A stretch of 64,000 nt of DNA from Persicaria tinctoria (GCA_037127255.1 JBANSL010000013.1:14280688-14344687); one strand, 5' to 3'; positions 1 to 12,211 are shown, counted from the first letter of the stretch. The notes: generated by a model from the sequence alone, not told the origin. Program-made: numbers and translations.

Positions 1-45
1 TGTCCACCCTCACCAACTCTTTCCCTTTTCCCATAATATTATTTT

Positions 46-1070
46 TTATTTCTTATTCACTCCCTCACCTCCTCCTCCCTTAAAGTGACGTGTGGAGACA
101 TCAGCCCCTCCAATTTCACTCATCAGCCCCACATTTGCTATTCCTTGTAATGCCTCCTCATCCTCCCTTCCCAATTCCCTATCCTCTCTCTCCCTCTCCC
201 TATCCACCCTTTCTGCCTCTTCCAGCTCCTCAAGAAGAGACCTTCTCCCCTTCCCCTTTCTTCCATCCTCACCTCCTCCCTCCTCATGCCGGCCTACCCC
301 TTTGCTATTTCCACCCACTCTTTCGACCACCCCCTTCACTGGTTTATGTGGCGATGCCCTCATCCACTCCCCATATTCATTCGAATATTGTTTCGCCTCC
401 TCTTCATCACAATCCACTTCCCCATGGCCTAGTCGCCCACAACAGTAGCAAAAGTTGGGCAATCGCTCATACTTCAACTCGATCCACATCTACTTCCCCT
501 CAAGGGCCACCATCACTCCTCTCCTTAAAGGCTTCAGCAGATCGATCACCACCCTCACCTCACATATTTTCTGAAGATCCTCATACAATCCTCATCAATC
601 TCAAGCACCTTTCCAACTATGGAAGCCCTCTTAGACACCATCTCGACAGACCTCATTCCCAGCGGAATATCATACAGACGGATCCAAAACGGGCTCTCTT
701 CAAATCTGATCTTTGAAGGTTTTTCCGAACCCGGTTCCCTCAACACCAAAAGTGATCGATCGAACGACCAAGGCCCTCCCTTGATCACCCTTTCCTTGTC
801 TGCTAACTCCGCGAATTGAAACACAAAGAAATTTGTCGCTAACTCGCAGAATGTGAAACCCTTCTTCACCCTCCACGCATTCTTCATCACCCATTGAAGC
901 GCCAGGACATTGAATGGCCTCTTCGTAAGCAAAGATCCCACCAACGTCAAGGATGTTGTTTGGTTTCCAGCCCCCTGAACGCCATCCAGTCCCACCACAT
1001 CACCCCTTTCCTCCTCTGTAAGATGCACATCCTTCCTACTTTCCATACTCCCTCGACCCTGAAATTCCAA
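46..1070 (-). pseudogene. LINE ORF1 relic (DUF4283 plus zinc knuckle)
   Basis: Nucleic-acid-binding protein of a plant LINE, reading right to left. The first part (1070-555) has DUF4283-type sequence, with stretches such as GGPWSFDRSLLVLR and WIRLYDIPLGMRS. The second part (489-46) opens with a CX2CX4HX4C zinc knuckle (CYCCGRLGHGEVDC) and continues into a charged Glu/Arg-rich tail. The two parts are in different frames and an in-frame TAG sits just before the Met at 489, so the gene is broken. In plant LINEs this protein precedes the reverse transcriptase, which would lie to the left, outside the window. DUF4283/zinc-knuckle proteins are also annotated as stand-alone genes, but they are generally LINE derived. 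I see no intact product. Confidence 0.8.
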
Positions 1071-1160
1071 AACCTAAAAGAGCCTGCAGCCGATCCCTCC
1101 AGCGCCGGTGAACGTCGCAGAGTGCCGACGGAGAACCCTAGCTCCCACAACCCTACGACG

Positions 1161-1206
<46 letters not shown>
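1161..1206. repeat. (GA)n microsatellite
   Basis: About 23 GA dinucleotides with a single AA interruption, lying upstream of the LINE ORF1 relic and probably in its 5' leader. Confidence 0.95.
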
Positions 1207-1209
<3 letters not shown>

Positions 1210-1703
1210 TGCATATGACCACCAGGGGGTAATAGTCGGCGATCGCTCTTATGCCCTAGGGTTTGTAAACTCTCTCTAGTAGATTTTTTTGGTGCAATGG
1301 AATTACTTAATTTATTAAAACATACAAATGCTTACCCGGCCCGTATTATGAAACACTAATAATCAAATAACTAAAATATAAACAAGTTAAGCAAATGGAT
1401 TTAAATGTAGAAGTTATTAGCCTATTCGTTCGACATTCTAAGCACTATCTCATATTCCATCTAATTTTTTATTTATTAATTTTCTTACACCATAGTTAAA
1501 ACTATTTTGTTAATTGTTGTATAAAATTATGCAAATACTTCGTATTATAGGTAAAAATAATTTTTTATTCGGATCATACATATACATTTATTTTAATTAA
1601 AAAAATAGGTCAGCGAGTATCTTTTGGGGACTTAGCAGCCTGCTATGAGTTTATAAACTTTTCAAAGCCCATACCTGCTACGAGCACGAGACGGGTTTAG
1701 TAG
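1207..1703. other. AT-rich spacer without a gene
   Basis: No coding potential or structured repeat is seen between the LINE relic and the copia insertion. The first bases may still belong to the LINE leader. Confidence 0.6.
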
Positions 1704-1708
1704 CCCAC

Positions 1709-1929
1709 TATTGACATTAGAAGACATAATATTGGGCCTATTTTCTAGTTGGGTCATCTGGTTATAGTTTGGGCCTAAATCCAAGTTCTGTATTGTTTGG
1801 TTTTGTATAAACATTCCGATCTGTACACTTGCTCAAGTAACAAAAATAAATTGATCGATTCTCTCTTCTTCCTCACTCTCTCTTCTGTGTGTTCTTCAAG
1901 AAACTCAACTGCCATTCTTGAATCCATCA
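1709..1929 (+). repeat. Copia-1 5' LTR
   Basis: Begins TATTGACATTAG and ends AATCCATCA. Matched over its whole length by 6317-6537. Confidence 0.93.
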
Positions 1930-2027
1930 TTGTATCAGATCTCAGATTCTGATTCCAGCTCGTCTTCCACAAAGATTTGTATCAGTCGATTTATGTGCTT
2001 CCTTTCTTCAAAACTTTGAAGGTCGCC

Positions 2028-2900
2028 ATGGGAGACGTGATGACTGACGACAACCGAGTTGATCCGAACCGAATTGATTCGAACGATCCACTCTTCCTCT
2101 ATCCGAGTGACAATCCAGGCACTGTGCTTGTCACACCTGCCTTTGATGGTCGGAATTTTGGAGAGTGGAGGCGCTCGGTGCTCATCGCGTTGTCGGCGAA
2201 AAATAAGCTTGGATTCCTCAATGGGGATGTCGTCAAACTAGATCTCAGATCTCCGAGGTTTTAGTTATGGAAACGATGCAATGACATGGTCATTGCTTGG
2301 ATACTGAACAACTTGAGTGCAGAAATCAAGAGAAGCGTGATCTATAACGAGAGCGCATAAGAAATTTGGCGCGCTTTTGAATCCAGATTCGAGAAATTAG
2401 GAGGAACGCAATTGTTTGCAATCAAGAGGGCGATCGGTCGTGCTGAGCAAGGTATGACTTATTTTCCAACCTATTTCACCAAAGTTAAGGCTCTTTGGGA
2501 TGAATTGGATAGCGCTAGGAGCAGGCCAGTGTGTACTTGTGGTGCTGCAAATGAGACAGTGAAATTTGAGGAAGAGGAAAGGCTAATTGAGTTGATGATG
2601 GGATTGAATGACTCATACATCAACGCTAGGGGTTCCATTCTAATGATGGATCCATTGCCTAGCATTGATCGTGTCTATTCCCTTCTGGTTCAAGAAGAAG
2701 ACCAGAGGGATGCAAAGCACAGTTCCAACATCACTGAAGGTTTGTCCTCACATGTCAACGTCCAGACTCCTGCTAAAGGTGGAGAGATTGTGTCTATGTA
2801 TGCTAAGACACAAGGTTCTCAAGGTTCTCAAGGCATTCAGAAAGGAAATTTTGCTCACAATTCATCTACTGGTCCATCTTCAGGGAAAAATTCTTCTTGA
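2028..2900 (+). pseudogene. Copia-1 gag relic
   Basis: Capsid region of the copia polyprotein. The start at 2028 ([10 protein letters not shown]) is chosen because the homologous Copia-3 gag starts at the same point of the alignment (MADEQMRIDPN). The frame runs through [17 protein letters not shown] and WDELDSARSRPVC, which are typical of the UBN2/retrotran_gag region. Premature stops occur at 2262 (TAG) and 2358 (TAA). The frame ends at 2900, after which the zinc knuckle continues in another frame. Near 2898-2975 a short direct duplication around the motif GGATCGATGTTTCTT may have caused the frame disruption. Confidence 0.88.
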
Positions 2901-2904
2901 TTGG

Positions 2905-5900
2905 ATCGATGTTTCTTTTTGCACAAACTGTAGGAAAACCAATCACAATGTGGATCGATGTTTCTTCTTGATTGGTTTTCCTACTGGTTATGGCAAGGAC
3001 AAAGACAAGAAAACTGCAGGAGACAAGTTTGCTGGCAATGCTTCTACATCTACTGGTGGGAATTCTGACTTTTCTCCTGCACAGCTTGCTCAGATTATGA
3101 GCCTTCTTCAGTCTGCAGGGGTTGCTACTCAAGACAGACAACTAGTTGCCGACGATTTCGTAGGATTTTTAGGTAGTACTCTTGTCAAACAGGTGCTAAA
3201 TGGGGTCACCTGGATTGTGGACAGTGGGGCGATTGGCCACATGTGTGGTGATGCCACCATGTTTGCATCCACGTATCCTCTTTCACACCCTTTTGTTGTC
3301 ACTTTACCTACTGCAGAGACTACAACTGTGACTGTGGCAGGAAAAGTTGAAGTAATGAGGGGCTTGAAATTGGATAATGTTTTGCTCATTCCAAGTTTCA
3401 AGTGTAACCTCATATCAGTGGGAAAAATGATCAAGGATTTAAGTTGTTCTGTTCTTTTCACTCCAAGTGGTTGCTATATGCAGGGTCCTTCGATGAAAGA
3501 GCCTTTGAAGATTGGTGATAGGATTCGGGATCTGTTTTTATTGCAGCCATCTAAGGGTGATTACTTGAAAGCTTCAGCTCCTAAGAGCACATTTGTTGCT
3601 GCAGTAGATGCAGAACTATGGCATAAGAGGTTGGGCCATCTTCCACACTCCAAACTGCAAACTCTTTCTTTCATTTCCAGTACTGATGAATGTAATAAGG
3701 GCATCAAGGCGTGTGACGTCTGTGCCAAAGCCCGGCAAACCAGGTTGCCTTTCTCTGATAGTGTGATTTCAACAACTGTCATTTTTTATTTGATTCACAC
3801 AGATGTCTGGGGACCATATTGAATTCCCACACGCGATGGTCACCGGTTTTTCATTACACTCGTGGATGATTTTACTCGACACACTTGGGTGAAATTTCTG
3901 GCCAATAAGAGTTATGCCTTTACTATGATCAAGCAATTTTTGTCTTTTGCAGAAACACAATTTGGAAGGAAAGTTCGAATTCTTCGCACTGATAATGCTT
4001 TTGAGTTGGGTTGTTCATCTGAGAATGCTCAGTTCTTGCTTGACAGTGGGATTATTCATCAGACTTCATGTGTTGCTACGCCCCAACAGAACGGGGTTGT
4101 TGAACGCAAGCATAGACACCTCTTAGAGGTTGCTCGGGGTCTGATGTTTGAGTCGAATTTACCACTAAAATTTTGGGGGGATAGTATACTCATGGCAACG
4201 TTTTTGATCAATAGGTTGCCCAGCAGGGTCTTGAAGAATAAATCTTCATATGAGCTGATGTACTCCAAAGCACCAGATTATGATATGTTACGGTGCTTTG
4301 GCAGTCTGTGTTTTGCCTCCACCCTCAGTCATGGCAGAGACAAGTTCACTCCAAGGGATGTTTCTTGTGTCATGTTAGGATATCCAATTGGAAAAAGGGG
4401 TATAAATTATTGCGTCTTGATAACAAGGAAGTTATCAATTCCAGGGATGTCCAATTCCAAGAGAGGATTCTTCCTTACAAGAGTAAATCTTCTGCTTCCT
4501 CATCTATTGATGTCCTATCCTACTCAATTCGTGGGGACTCTGTTGTGATAGATGAGGAAGAAATTTCCCCGATTTCTTTGTTTGTTCCTTCCCTCTCTGT
4601 TAGCTCCACAGGTTAGTGGTGTTAGACGATCAACAAGAGCTTCACATCCTCCTGCTTTCTTATCTGATTATGTTTGTGGGCAGGCTTGTGCATCGATTCA
4701 TTCTTGCTTCCACACAATCACTTCTACAGTTTGTTTTCCAAAGGTTAGGCTACCTGTTGAAACACACCCAGATTTTGAGCCTTCTTCATATGATGATGCC
4801 TGTCAATATAAGGTATGGAAAGACTCAATGACAGTTGAATTTGAGGCCTTGAATGCCAACAAGACATGGTCTGTGGTTCCATTGCCTAAAGGGAAGAAGG
4901 CTATCAGATGTCGTTGGGTATATAAAGTCAAGAGAAAAACAGATGGTAGTCTTGAACGATATAAGGCGAGGCTTGTTGTCAAAGGATACACACAAAAGGA
5001 AGGGATCGATTTCAATGAAACCTTCTCTCTGGTGGTCAAGATGAATACTGTCCGAGCTTTGATTGTTGTTGCTCTCAAGAGAGATTGGAAGATCATGCAG
5101 TTAGACGTTAATAACGCCTTTTTACATGGAAGCTTAGACGGAGAAGTATTTATGAAGCTTCGACCTCTGTTGCAAGTTGTTGAGTCCAACATGGTTTGCC
5201 GGTTGCAACACTCTTTATACGGGCTCAAGCAGGCCTCCCGTCAGTGGCATGCCCGTCTCTCCCTAGCTCTTAAAGCTAGAGGCTACACATAGTCTAAGAA
5301 TGACTACTCTCTGTTCTACAAGAAGCAGCATTCCGAGGATGTGTTTGTGGGGATTTATGTCGATGATTTGCTTCTTACTGGGAGTGACATCTCTGAGATG
5401 GTTGCCCTCAAATCCTTTTTAGATGCCGAATTCCGAATTAAAGATCTTGGTGATCACCATTTGTTCCTTGGAATCGAATTTGTGAGAACTAGCACAGGTA
5501 TGGTTCTCACCCAAAGGCGCTTCATTACCGATTTGCTGAAGGAATTTTCATGTTCTGGGTCTGCAGTGGTGAGTCCCCTTGAGCCCTAGATTCGATTGGC
5601 TTTTGATCAGTGCATTCCTATTGAGGATCCTACGGTGTATCGTCGGTTGATTGGGAAGCTAAATTTTTTGGTTCATACTCGACATGACCTTGCTTTCTCG
5701 GTTCAGTTGTTGAGTCAGTTTCTTCAGGATCCTCGTGAGCCCCACCTTGATGCCGCCTTTCATGTACTGCGCTATCTCAAGGGTACGAGTTCTACTGGGT
5801 TGTTCTTCAGTAAATCAAATGATTTTCGCCTCCAGGCTTTCTGCGACGCAGACTGGGCCAGCTGCCCGTTCTCTCTTCGATCAATCAATGGTTATTTGAT

Positions 5901-6309
5901 TTTCCTTGGATCTAGTCTGTTGGCTTGGAAATCGAAGAAACAAGTTTCTGTTTCCCTTTCTTCAGCGGAAGCTGAGTACCGGTCGATTCGCAGAGTCTAC
6001 ACTGAGTTAGCTTGGATGAGTCGTCTGTTTGCTGAGTTGGGCATTCCTCACAGCTCTCCGATTCCCGTCCGGTGTGATAACCAAGCGGGCATCTACATCA
6101 CTCGAAACCCGGTGTTTCACGAGCGCACCAAACATATCGAGTTAGATTGCCATTGCGCCCGGGAAAAGTTTTTAGAAGGACTGATTACATTGTCTCACAT
6201 CTCCACTCGTGCTCAACTGGCTGACTTCCTCACCAAAAATGTTGCAGGCATCCGGTTGCAGCCTCTTTTGCGCAAGATCGGACTGGTCATTACCCCGTCT
6301 CGACCTTGA
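2905..6309 (+). pseudogene. Copia-1 pol relic (PR-IN-RT-RNase H)
   Basis: Zinc knuckle CTNCRKTNHNVDRC (about 2917), protease site WIVDSGAIGHMC (about 3211), GAG-pre-integrase LWHKRLGH (about 3618), and integrase core with RTDNAFELG and ATPQQNGVVERKHR (about 3990-4115). Reverse transcriptase follows, with WVYKVKRKTDG, QLDVNNAFLHG and YVDDLLLTGSD (about 4915-5380), then RNase H with CDADWASC and SSAEAEYRS. Frames are interrupted at 3820 (TGA), after about 4400 (frameshift), 5290 (TAG) and 5587 (TAG). The natural stop is at 6307-6309, immediately before the polypurine tract. No functional polyprotein is possible from this copy. Confidence 0.92.
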
Positions 6310-6316
6310 AGGGGGC

Positions 6317-6537
6317 TATTGACATTAGAAGATATAATATTGGGCCTATTTTCTAGTTGGGTCATCACGTTATAGTTTGGGCCTAAATCCAAGTTCTGTA
6401 TTGTTTGATTTTGTGTAAACATTCCGATCTGTACACTTGCTCAAGTAACAAAAATCAATTGATCGATTCTCTCTTCTTCCTCACTCTCTCTTCTGTGTGT
6501 TCTTCAAGAAAATCAACTGCAATTCTTGAATCCATCA
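6317..6537 (+). repeat. Copia-1 3' LTR
   Basis: Same length and ends as 1709-1929. Follows the polypurine tract and is followed by the target duplication CCCAC. Confidence 0.93.
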
Positions 6538-6542
6538 CCCAC

Positions 6543-8184
6543 CCAGGCCTAATTTGATGATCACTCACTCCCGCTCGTCGACGGACTAGCTGATAAAATC
6601 TAATTCGACCTGACCTGATTGATTCACTTAAACCCAAAATTGCCTTGAATTTAAGTCCCGAAAACCAATTGGGTCCAATTTGAATTGACCCCAATCCAAA
6701 CTCAAAATAAATAAATAAAAGATTGCACCAATTTGACATTAAAAATATACTACCAGCTTGATATGAAATTATACCACCCAAAATAACTAAACTTGACCCG
6801 TCCTAATACTGATCTAAACCTGAACTAAACCTGATCGAACATGCTTGCTTGCTTACTTAGGATGGCCTGAGAATGACTCAACCCAAATTGAGAATGATCC
6901 GAACAATATATGTATTATATTGGACCCACATCTTCACATACACTGACATAGTCGATCGATCAGTAACTCGGATACACATGAATAGCGGGGTTCCTTGGGA
7001 TCGGTGAGAGATCTGAATTCAGAGTTTCAGTCGATCGATCAGATGGGGTCCCATGCCAAATAAGTTGGGGATGGGCCCTCTCCCGTTGTAAGTTAACCCC
7101 TACTTCTGGCTCTTGTCATTTTTCAAATGGGCTATTGCGTGTCGGGCGGGAGTACTCATCCTGCTCACTCACTCATCACTCATCACTCTTCACTCATATA
7201 TATGGCATGGCTGATTGGGTGAACTTATAAAAAAAAATGACAAATAGAGGAAAACTGATCCCTAGGTTGATATATGGTAAATAGTACCTACCTCCTCATT
7301 TTCCATCTATATATTCTCCCCTATTTTCCATTCCTATCCTTATTTTGCGTTACTTATTTTACTTACTAGCTACTAGCTAGCATGTGCATTCTTTTTAATA
7401 AGGTAAGAATTCGATGGTATGACAGACTTGATACCTCAAGAGACCGACAAAGTCAGTAGACGACGAACCGTCGAAACATACAATCAAATAACAAAAGGTG
7501 CAAATCAGGCCGTTACAAGCAAACAAATCCAGACGACCTAGCAAATCTAATCCAATACGTTGAGAACAACATAGACTACGAACCGAAACAAAGTGCCACC
7601 AAACAGCGACACCGCTGGCCAACAAATGTATTGTAGTACATATATGTATTGGTACATACACAACTTTAATTTATTAATTAGTACTATAAGTGGAAGAAGG
7701 GGTAGCTAGCGTAGATTGTGGATGATGTAAAGATGACAAATATCTTATACAAGAAGAGAACACAAATAGTAAGGGTGTGACGTTAAGGGCATCTCATCCT
7801 CATCCCTAGCTAGGGCTATCTAGCTGCTAGGGCGCTATGTCTCTTTAGTTTGGGGATGCATGCACTCTTTGATCCATTTCCTTCTTTATGATCATCAATT
7901 CTTCCGGGTGCCCATACAATTCCAAACCTTACTTTGAAGTGAAAGATCAAAGATGTACTGACTTTTGATCCAACCCAATAAAAAGGAACACCAACCCACC
8001 CAAAATAACTTTAGTTATTGTGCATATGCATGCTCCTCTCCCCTCTCGTGTCAAATTATTCGACATGTTGTGCGGAGTTTATGATGAAATGTGGAGAGAT
8101 CTAAGAGTTTTACAAACTAAACAAGTCTGATTCTGATATATAAGTCACTCTTTTCCAAATAAACTAAATCATCGTACATAACTC
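6543..8184. other. Intergenic region without a recognisable gene
   Basis: AT-rich, with several in-frame-poor stretches and repeated TTGACC/CTGAAC-like words near 6600-6900. The only structure I can point to is a possible retroposon tail at 7398-7420 (separate entry). Confidence 0.6.
7390..7661 (-). mobile_element. Possible LINE/SINE 3' end
   Basis: On the - strand the sequence ends in a GAATTCTTACCTTATTAAAAA-like tail. The same tail occurs at 11100-11125 next to unrelated-looking sequence, which suggests a shared retroposon 3' terminus. There is no coding evidence, and the call is weak. Confidence 0.3.
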
Positions 8185-9080
8185 TGCTTGTATACGTTGA
8201 TGATATGTTGATAACAGGTGATAATATATGTTTCTGAAATCAAGCTCCTAAAGGAGCACTTGCATAAGCAATTTGTGATGAAAGACTTAGGAGACTTGAG
8301 ATACTTCCTTGGGATTGAAGATGAAAGGAATGAGAAAGGAATGCTCTTGAACCAAAGGAAATATACTTTGGATATCTTAAAGGAAACGAGAATGATAGGA
8401 GCTAACCCAGCAACTACTCCACTGGATCATAAGATCAAGCTCACCCCGAGGGAGAGTACGAAGAAGTAGATGTGATGTCATATAGGAACTGGTGGAAAAA
8501 CTTATCGATCTATCTCATCATGACCAGACCAGATGATGAGCATTAGAAGAGTGCTAAACATGTGTTAAGGTACTTGAAGAAAGTACCAGGGCAAGGTCTA
8601 TTCGTAGCTCAAAAAGAAGACATGAAGCTCTATACCTTTTGTGACGCTGATTGGCAGAGCTACACCATGACAAGAAGATTACCAACTGGATTTTGTGTTC
8701 TTCTGGGGAATTCCTTGATCTCATGGCGCACAAAGAAGTATACGTATGTTGCTATATCTTCTTCTGAGTCAGAATACATGGCTATGTCCACTGTATGTTG
8801 TGAGATCACATGGTTACTAAAATTGCTAACTGTTTTGCAAGCTCAGCAAGAACAACCTGTGAAGTTGTACTACGACAACAAATCTGCAATGCAAATTGTC
8901 AGGAACCCAGTCTATCATGAACGAACAAAACATATAGAGGGGGACTATCATCTAGTGCGAGACAAGTGTTGAGGAAAGAAATTGTGCTCGACTACATTCC
9001 AACCAAAGAGCAACTTGTAGATGTGTTTACCAAGTGCTTGCCCAGGATTAGTGTAATAAGCTCCTTAGCAAGTTAGGAGT
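8185..9080 (+). pseudogene. Copia-2 RT/RNase H relic
   Basis: The RT active-site block LLVYVDDMLITGDN is at 8185-8226. The reading frame then shifts into KDLGDLRYFLGIE (8218-8469). RNase H follows at 8562-8972 with FCDADWQS, SSSESEYMA and YYDNKSAMQIVRNP. After another shift the typical C-terminus DYIPTKEQLVDVFTK appears (about 8985-9040). At least three frame disruptions make it non-functional. Confidence 0.88.
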
Positions 9081-9183
9081 TGATCGCACGCAGCCACGCA
9101 TTAATCACAAAGCGAACTATTCCTTCGCCTTTTACTAAAGTTAGGAGTTGATCTCTTCAAAACTATTAACTTGAGGGGGCCAC

Positions 9184-9334
9184 TGTTAGTTAATCAGTTA
9201 AATGTTAGTTAGAAGGTTGTTATGAGAGTTGTATAAGTAGACCAAGTTGATGTACTCATTCTCATTCATATATTCAAGAAATCAATTTAGTTGCTCTCTC
9301 TCTGCGTTTATTCTCAAACACTCTATGATCATCA
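9184..9334 (+). repeat. Copia-2 3' LTR (end approximate)
   Basis: TGTTAGTTAATC start directly follows a purine-rich tract. It is about 150 bp if it ends at ATCATCA. Confidence 0.6.
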
Positions 9335-9443
9335 GTTTCCTCTATATGGGGGCAAATAATATCCAATTTATTTTTGAAATTACTTGCGTTTTCAAGAAAA
9401 AATACACCTACACCAATTTTTAACTTTTATAATTTGAAGATAT

Positions 9444-10147
9444 AGGTCAAATTGCAGAAACCGCCCCTTAAATAGCCTAATTTGCTCAAAATCATCCGTT
9501 AAACACATAATTGTAGTAAACCACTCGTTAAAACTAAATTTTTTGCAAAGAACCACCCATCCTTCAAACCTAGTAGGGTTTCATTTAAAAATGCAGTAAA
9601 TGACAACACTACCCTTATTAACACATCAACTTTTCTTTTGTATGCGATTCAACCATACCAAACTCATTCCTTTTTTTTTTTTTTCAATTTGTTAGATTGA
9701 TAGGGCGTTTTAGACTGGTTTATTAACTCCATGATAGACGTTGTGCACCTTCCCCTTATGTAGTTGTTTTGGTTAATCGAGCAACATTTCCTCACCAGAC
9801 AAATTTGGATTTATCCCCGACGAGTGGTGAAAGAACATCCTTGTATTGTTGACTAGCTTAAAGAAAAGGGTGGTGGTGGTAGAGGGCATAGGTTGACGAT
9901 GACGGGTAAATATGAGGAAGGGCATGAAATGCTTTTAATTTTTTTTCCTCCTAAATTACTATGAGCAACTAGGGGTGTTTTGGAATTTTTGAAATTGTTT
10001 AACAGAACCTAATTAATAGATTTGTGGGTTGAGTGATTCTATGTAAACTTTTGGATTTTAATGGGTGATTTACTGCAATTTTGTGTTTAAGGGGTGATTT
10101 TGAACAAATTGGACTATTTAAGGGGCGATTTTCTGCAATTTGGCCTT
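9444..10147. mobile_element. Mutator-like MITE with long TIRs
   Basis: Long terminal inverted repeats of about 90 bp. The left end reads AGGTCAAATTGCAG then CCGCCCCTTAAATAG, and the right end read in reverse gives AAGGCCAAATTGCAG then CGCCCCTTAAATAG. The homology continues through CACCC and ATTGCAGTAAA words. Flanks TGAAGATAT and TAAAGATAA match at 7 of 9 positions, compatible with a decayed 9-bp target duplication of Mutator type. The central 500 bp has no coding evidence, so it is non-autonomous. Confidence 0.8.
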
Positions 10148-11099
10148 AAAGATAATGCGTAATGAGTGAGGCTATTGACAAGACAATGAAACGACTATTA
10201 ACAAGATGAAATCCTTTAAATTACACCACAAGTCCTTTTGTGTGTTTTGATTTTTCTCCTTGTTTCCCTCCCTGCTCATCTCTCTCCCCATCTCCAAATC
10301 CATCTCTGAACTAGAATCAACCATATATATAAACATTCAATAACCAAAACATATGAAAGAAAAAACAACCATATCAAAACCCGCAAGCAAGGAACAAAAT
10401 TTTAAAAGGTTAAACCTAAATCAACATGACAACTGATTTCACAGTAAAATACAAAACCCTAAATGGAGAGAAGAGATGAAAGAAATGGAAGCTAAACAAT
10501 ATAGCAAGTACTAGAGTTTGCTCTTATCGGATCAAAGCAACAACATAAGAGAATCAAATTACCGAATTGATCAAATCACGTCTAGACTTGAGCCATTTTA
10601 TTAGATATTGTGGCCATATTATAATAAAGCTTATATATTGGTATATATAAATTGATCAGACCCTCCTTGGCTTTGAACAATTAATCGAATAAAAAGATTA
10701 CCTTCGTCTGATTTTTATCAATCAACTAATTAATTTTGAAGTGAGTCAATTAATTTTTGGTGTTGGAGCAATTCGTATGTATGGGTAAGCTTAATTATTG
10801 CTTCTAATAATTAGAATCCCACACAAAAATCAAGTTAGAGATGCTGGAAAACCTCCCATGCCATGTATTTTTGTCTATTTATCTATTTTAAATTGCTTAT
10901 GTGAAACGAGAGAAGAAGACATTAGAGAGATGGGATCGATCTTTGTTCAAATATGGATTTGGGGAGTGGAGGAGAGATGAGGAAGGGGAGGAATATGGAG
11001 AAAATCCAAAACATACAAAAGATCGTTGCACAATTTAGAGGATTTTGTCATGGCAATAGTCATTTTAGGGTCTTGCCAATAGTCATTGTGATACGTTTT
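10148..11099. other. AT-rich spacer, no gene seen
   Basis: Low-complexity AT-rich sequence with no supported coding region. Confidence 0.6.
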
Positions 11100-11220
11100 T
11101 TTTTATTAGGTAAGAATTCGTGGTAGTATGTAGAGTGGCGTCTCCGCTACTCGGTTTGACTGTTTCCCTGGAGTTCGACCTCACTGCCCACAGGATGATC
11201 GAGTTCTGATGTACCGCTGT
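11100..11220 (-). mobile_element. LINE/SINE 3' end interrupted by hAT-1 (continues 19973-20077)
   Basis: A T-run followed by TTAGGTAAGAATTCG looks like the poly(A) tail and 3' end of a retroposon on the - strand. The body is cut at 11228 by hAT-1 and resumes at 19973. Joining across the hAT restores a continuous sequence with one copy of the 8-bp target. Confidence 0.45.
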
Positions 11221-11910
11221 CCTACGGTAGGCCTGATATACGAACTTACGAGCTCGAGTACTGGATGCTCAAGCTCGGCTCGTTTATAAACGAGCCGAGC
11301 TCGAGCTCAATTTCTATTCGAGTATATATATGTGATCAAGCTCGTCTCACGAGCAGGGTATAGAACTCAAGCTCGACTCGATTAGCTCGCTTGTCCTCGA
11401 GCACGAACACGAGTTCAATAAGCTCGACTGGGCTCATTACGAGCTCGAACTCGGGCTCGATGAGCTCGTTATGACTCGAATTAATTCAACAGCAAACAAA
11501 ACTCAATTGGGATTGAAATTAAAACAAATCAAAATTAAAATTCAAACATACATCAACAACATTCAAGGAGCAACATTCTAGTTCACCAATCTAGTTTACA
11601 AACAGCTTAGCAAACCTACAACTTGAAATTAAAGTTCAACAACATAAGATTGAGAGACAATAAGTAGAATGAGGAGCACCATTCTAGACGGCTTACAACA
11701 GTGGAAATCCAGCAACAGCGGCCATCAGCAACATTTCATAAACAACATTTCACACCTTACGACAACATCAACACTCCAGCAATAACTTTCGACACCTTAC
11801 AGCAGCAACAACAAAATTCCAGCAACAACAAAATTGGAAGACTCATCAATGTTATCAGATCATGTCCCTTATTGACCAACCAGTTTAGGCAAAGAAGCTT
11901 GTTATTATAC

Positions 11911-12152
11911 ATAAACATATACCTACTTACCTCATATAATACGTTCATCAAATTATAGAATGCCTTTAAACACTTTTACATTGCATAGTTATACATAAAG
12001 CATACAAGTAATTAAGTTGGTTCAATTTTGACTAACATTGCAGTGGTGCAGAAACATATACCTACTTACCTCAAATCATATGTTCATCAAATTATAGAAT
12101 GCCTTTAAACACTTTTACATTGCATAGCTATACATAAAGCGTACAAGTAATG
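11911..12152 (+). repeat. Direct repeat of about 100 bp in hAT-1
   Basis: Two copies (11911-12012 and about 12052-12152) share ACATATACCTACTTACCTCA through ATTATAGAATGCC to ACATAAAGC, separated by about 40 bp. Confidence 0.85.
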
Positions 12153-12211
12153 GATATGACAGATTCGTAGCCAACAAACTCATCAATCAACAAACTAATC
12201 AATCAACAAAC

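Larger units (their letters stand above)
1709..6537 (+). mobile_element. Copia-1: decayed Ty1/copia retrotransposon
   Basis: Complete structure with two 221-bp LTRs and a perfect 5-bp target duplication CCCAC (1704-1708 and 6538-6542). A degenerate tRNA-iMet primer site follows the 5' LTR (1932-1943), and a purine tract GAAGGGGG precedes the 3' LTR (6308-6316). Domain order gag, protease, integrase, reverse transcriptase, RNase H defines the copia superfamily. By hand the LTRs differ at about eight positions, so it is an old insertion. The TSD forces LTR ends of TA...CA instead of TG...CA. The coding region carries many stops and frameshifts. Its sequence resembles Copia-3 (37443-49307), especially the gag start and the CTNC zinc knuckle, so both belong to one lineage. 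Confidence 0.95.
8185..9334 (+). mobile_element. Copia-2: 5'-truncated copia fragment with 3' LTR
   Basis: Only the 3' third of a copia element remains: the end of reverse transcriptase, RNase H, a polypurine tract (TGAGGGGG near 9172) and one LTR beginning TGTTAGTTAATC at 9184. No 5' LTR or gag is present in the preceding 1.6 kb, so the element was truncated by deletion. The LTR end at about 9334 (ATCATCA) is a guess because there is no second LTR to compare. Its protein differs clearly from Copia-1 and from the Tork-like copy at 12.8-16.8 kb. Confidence 0.85.

Noticed and set aside
90..716. Long proline/serine-rich + strand frames at the window start
   Set aside because: They are antisense shadows of the LINE ORF1 relic, which has clear domain motifs on the - strand.
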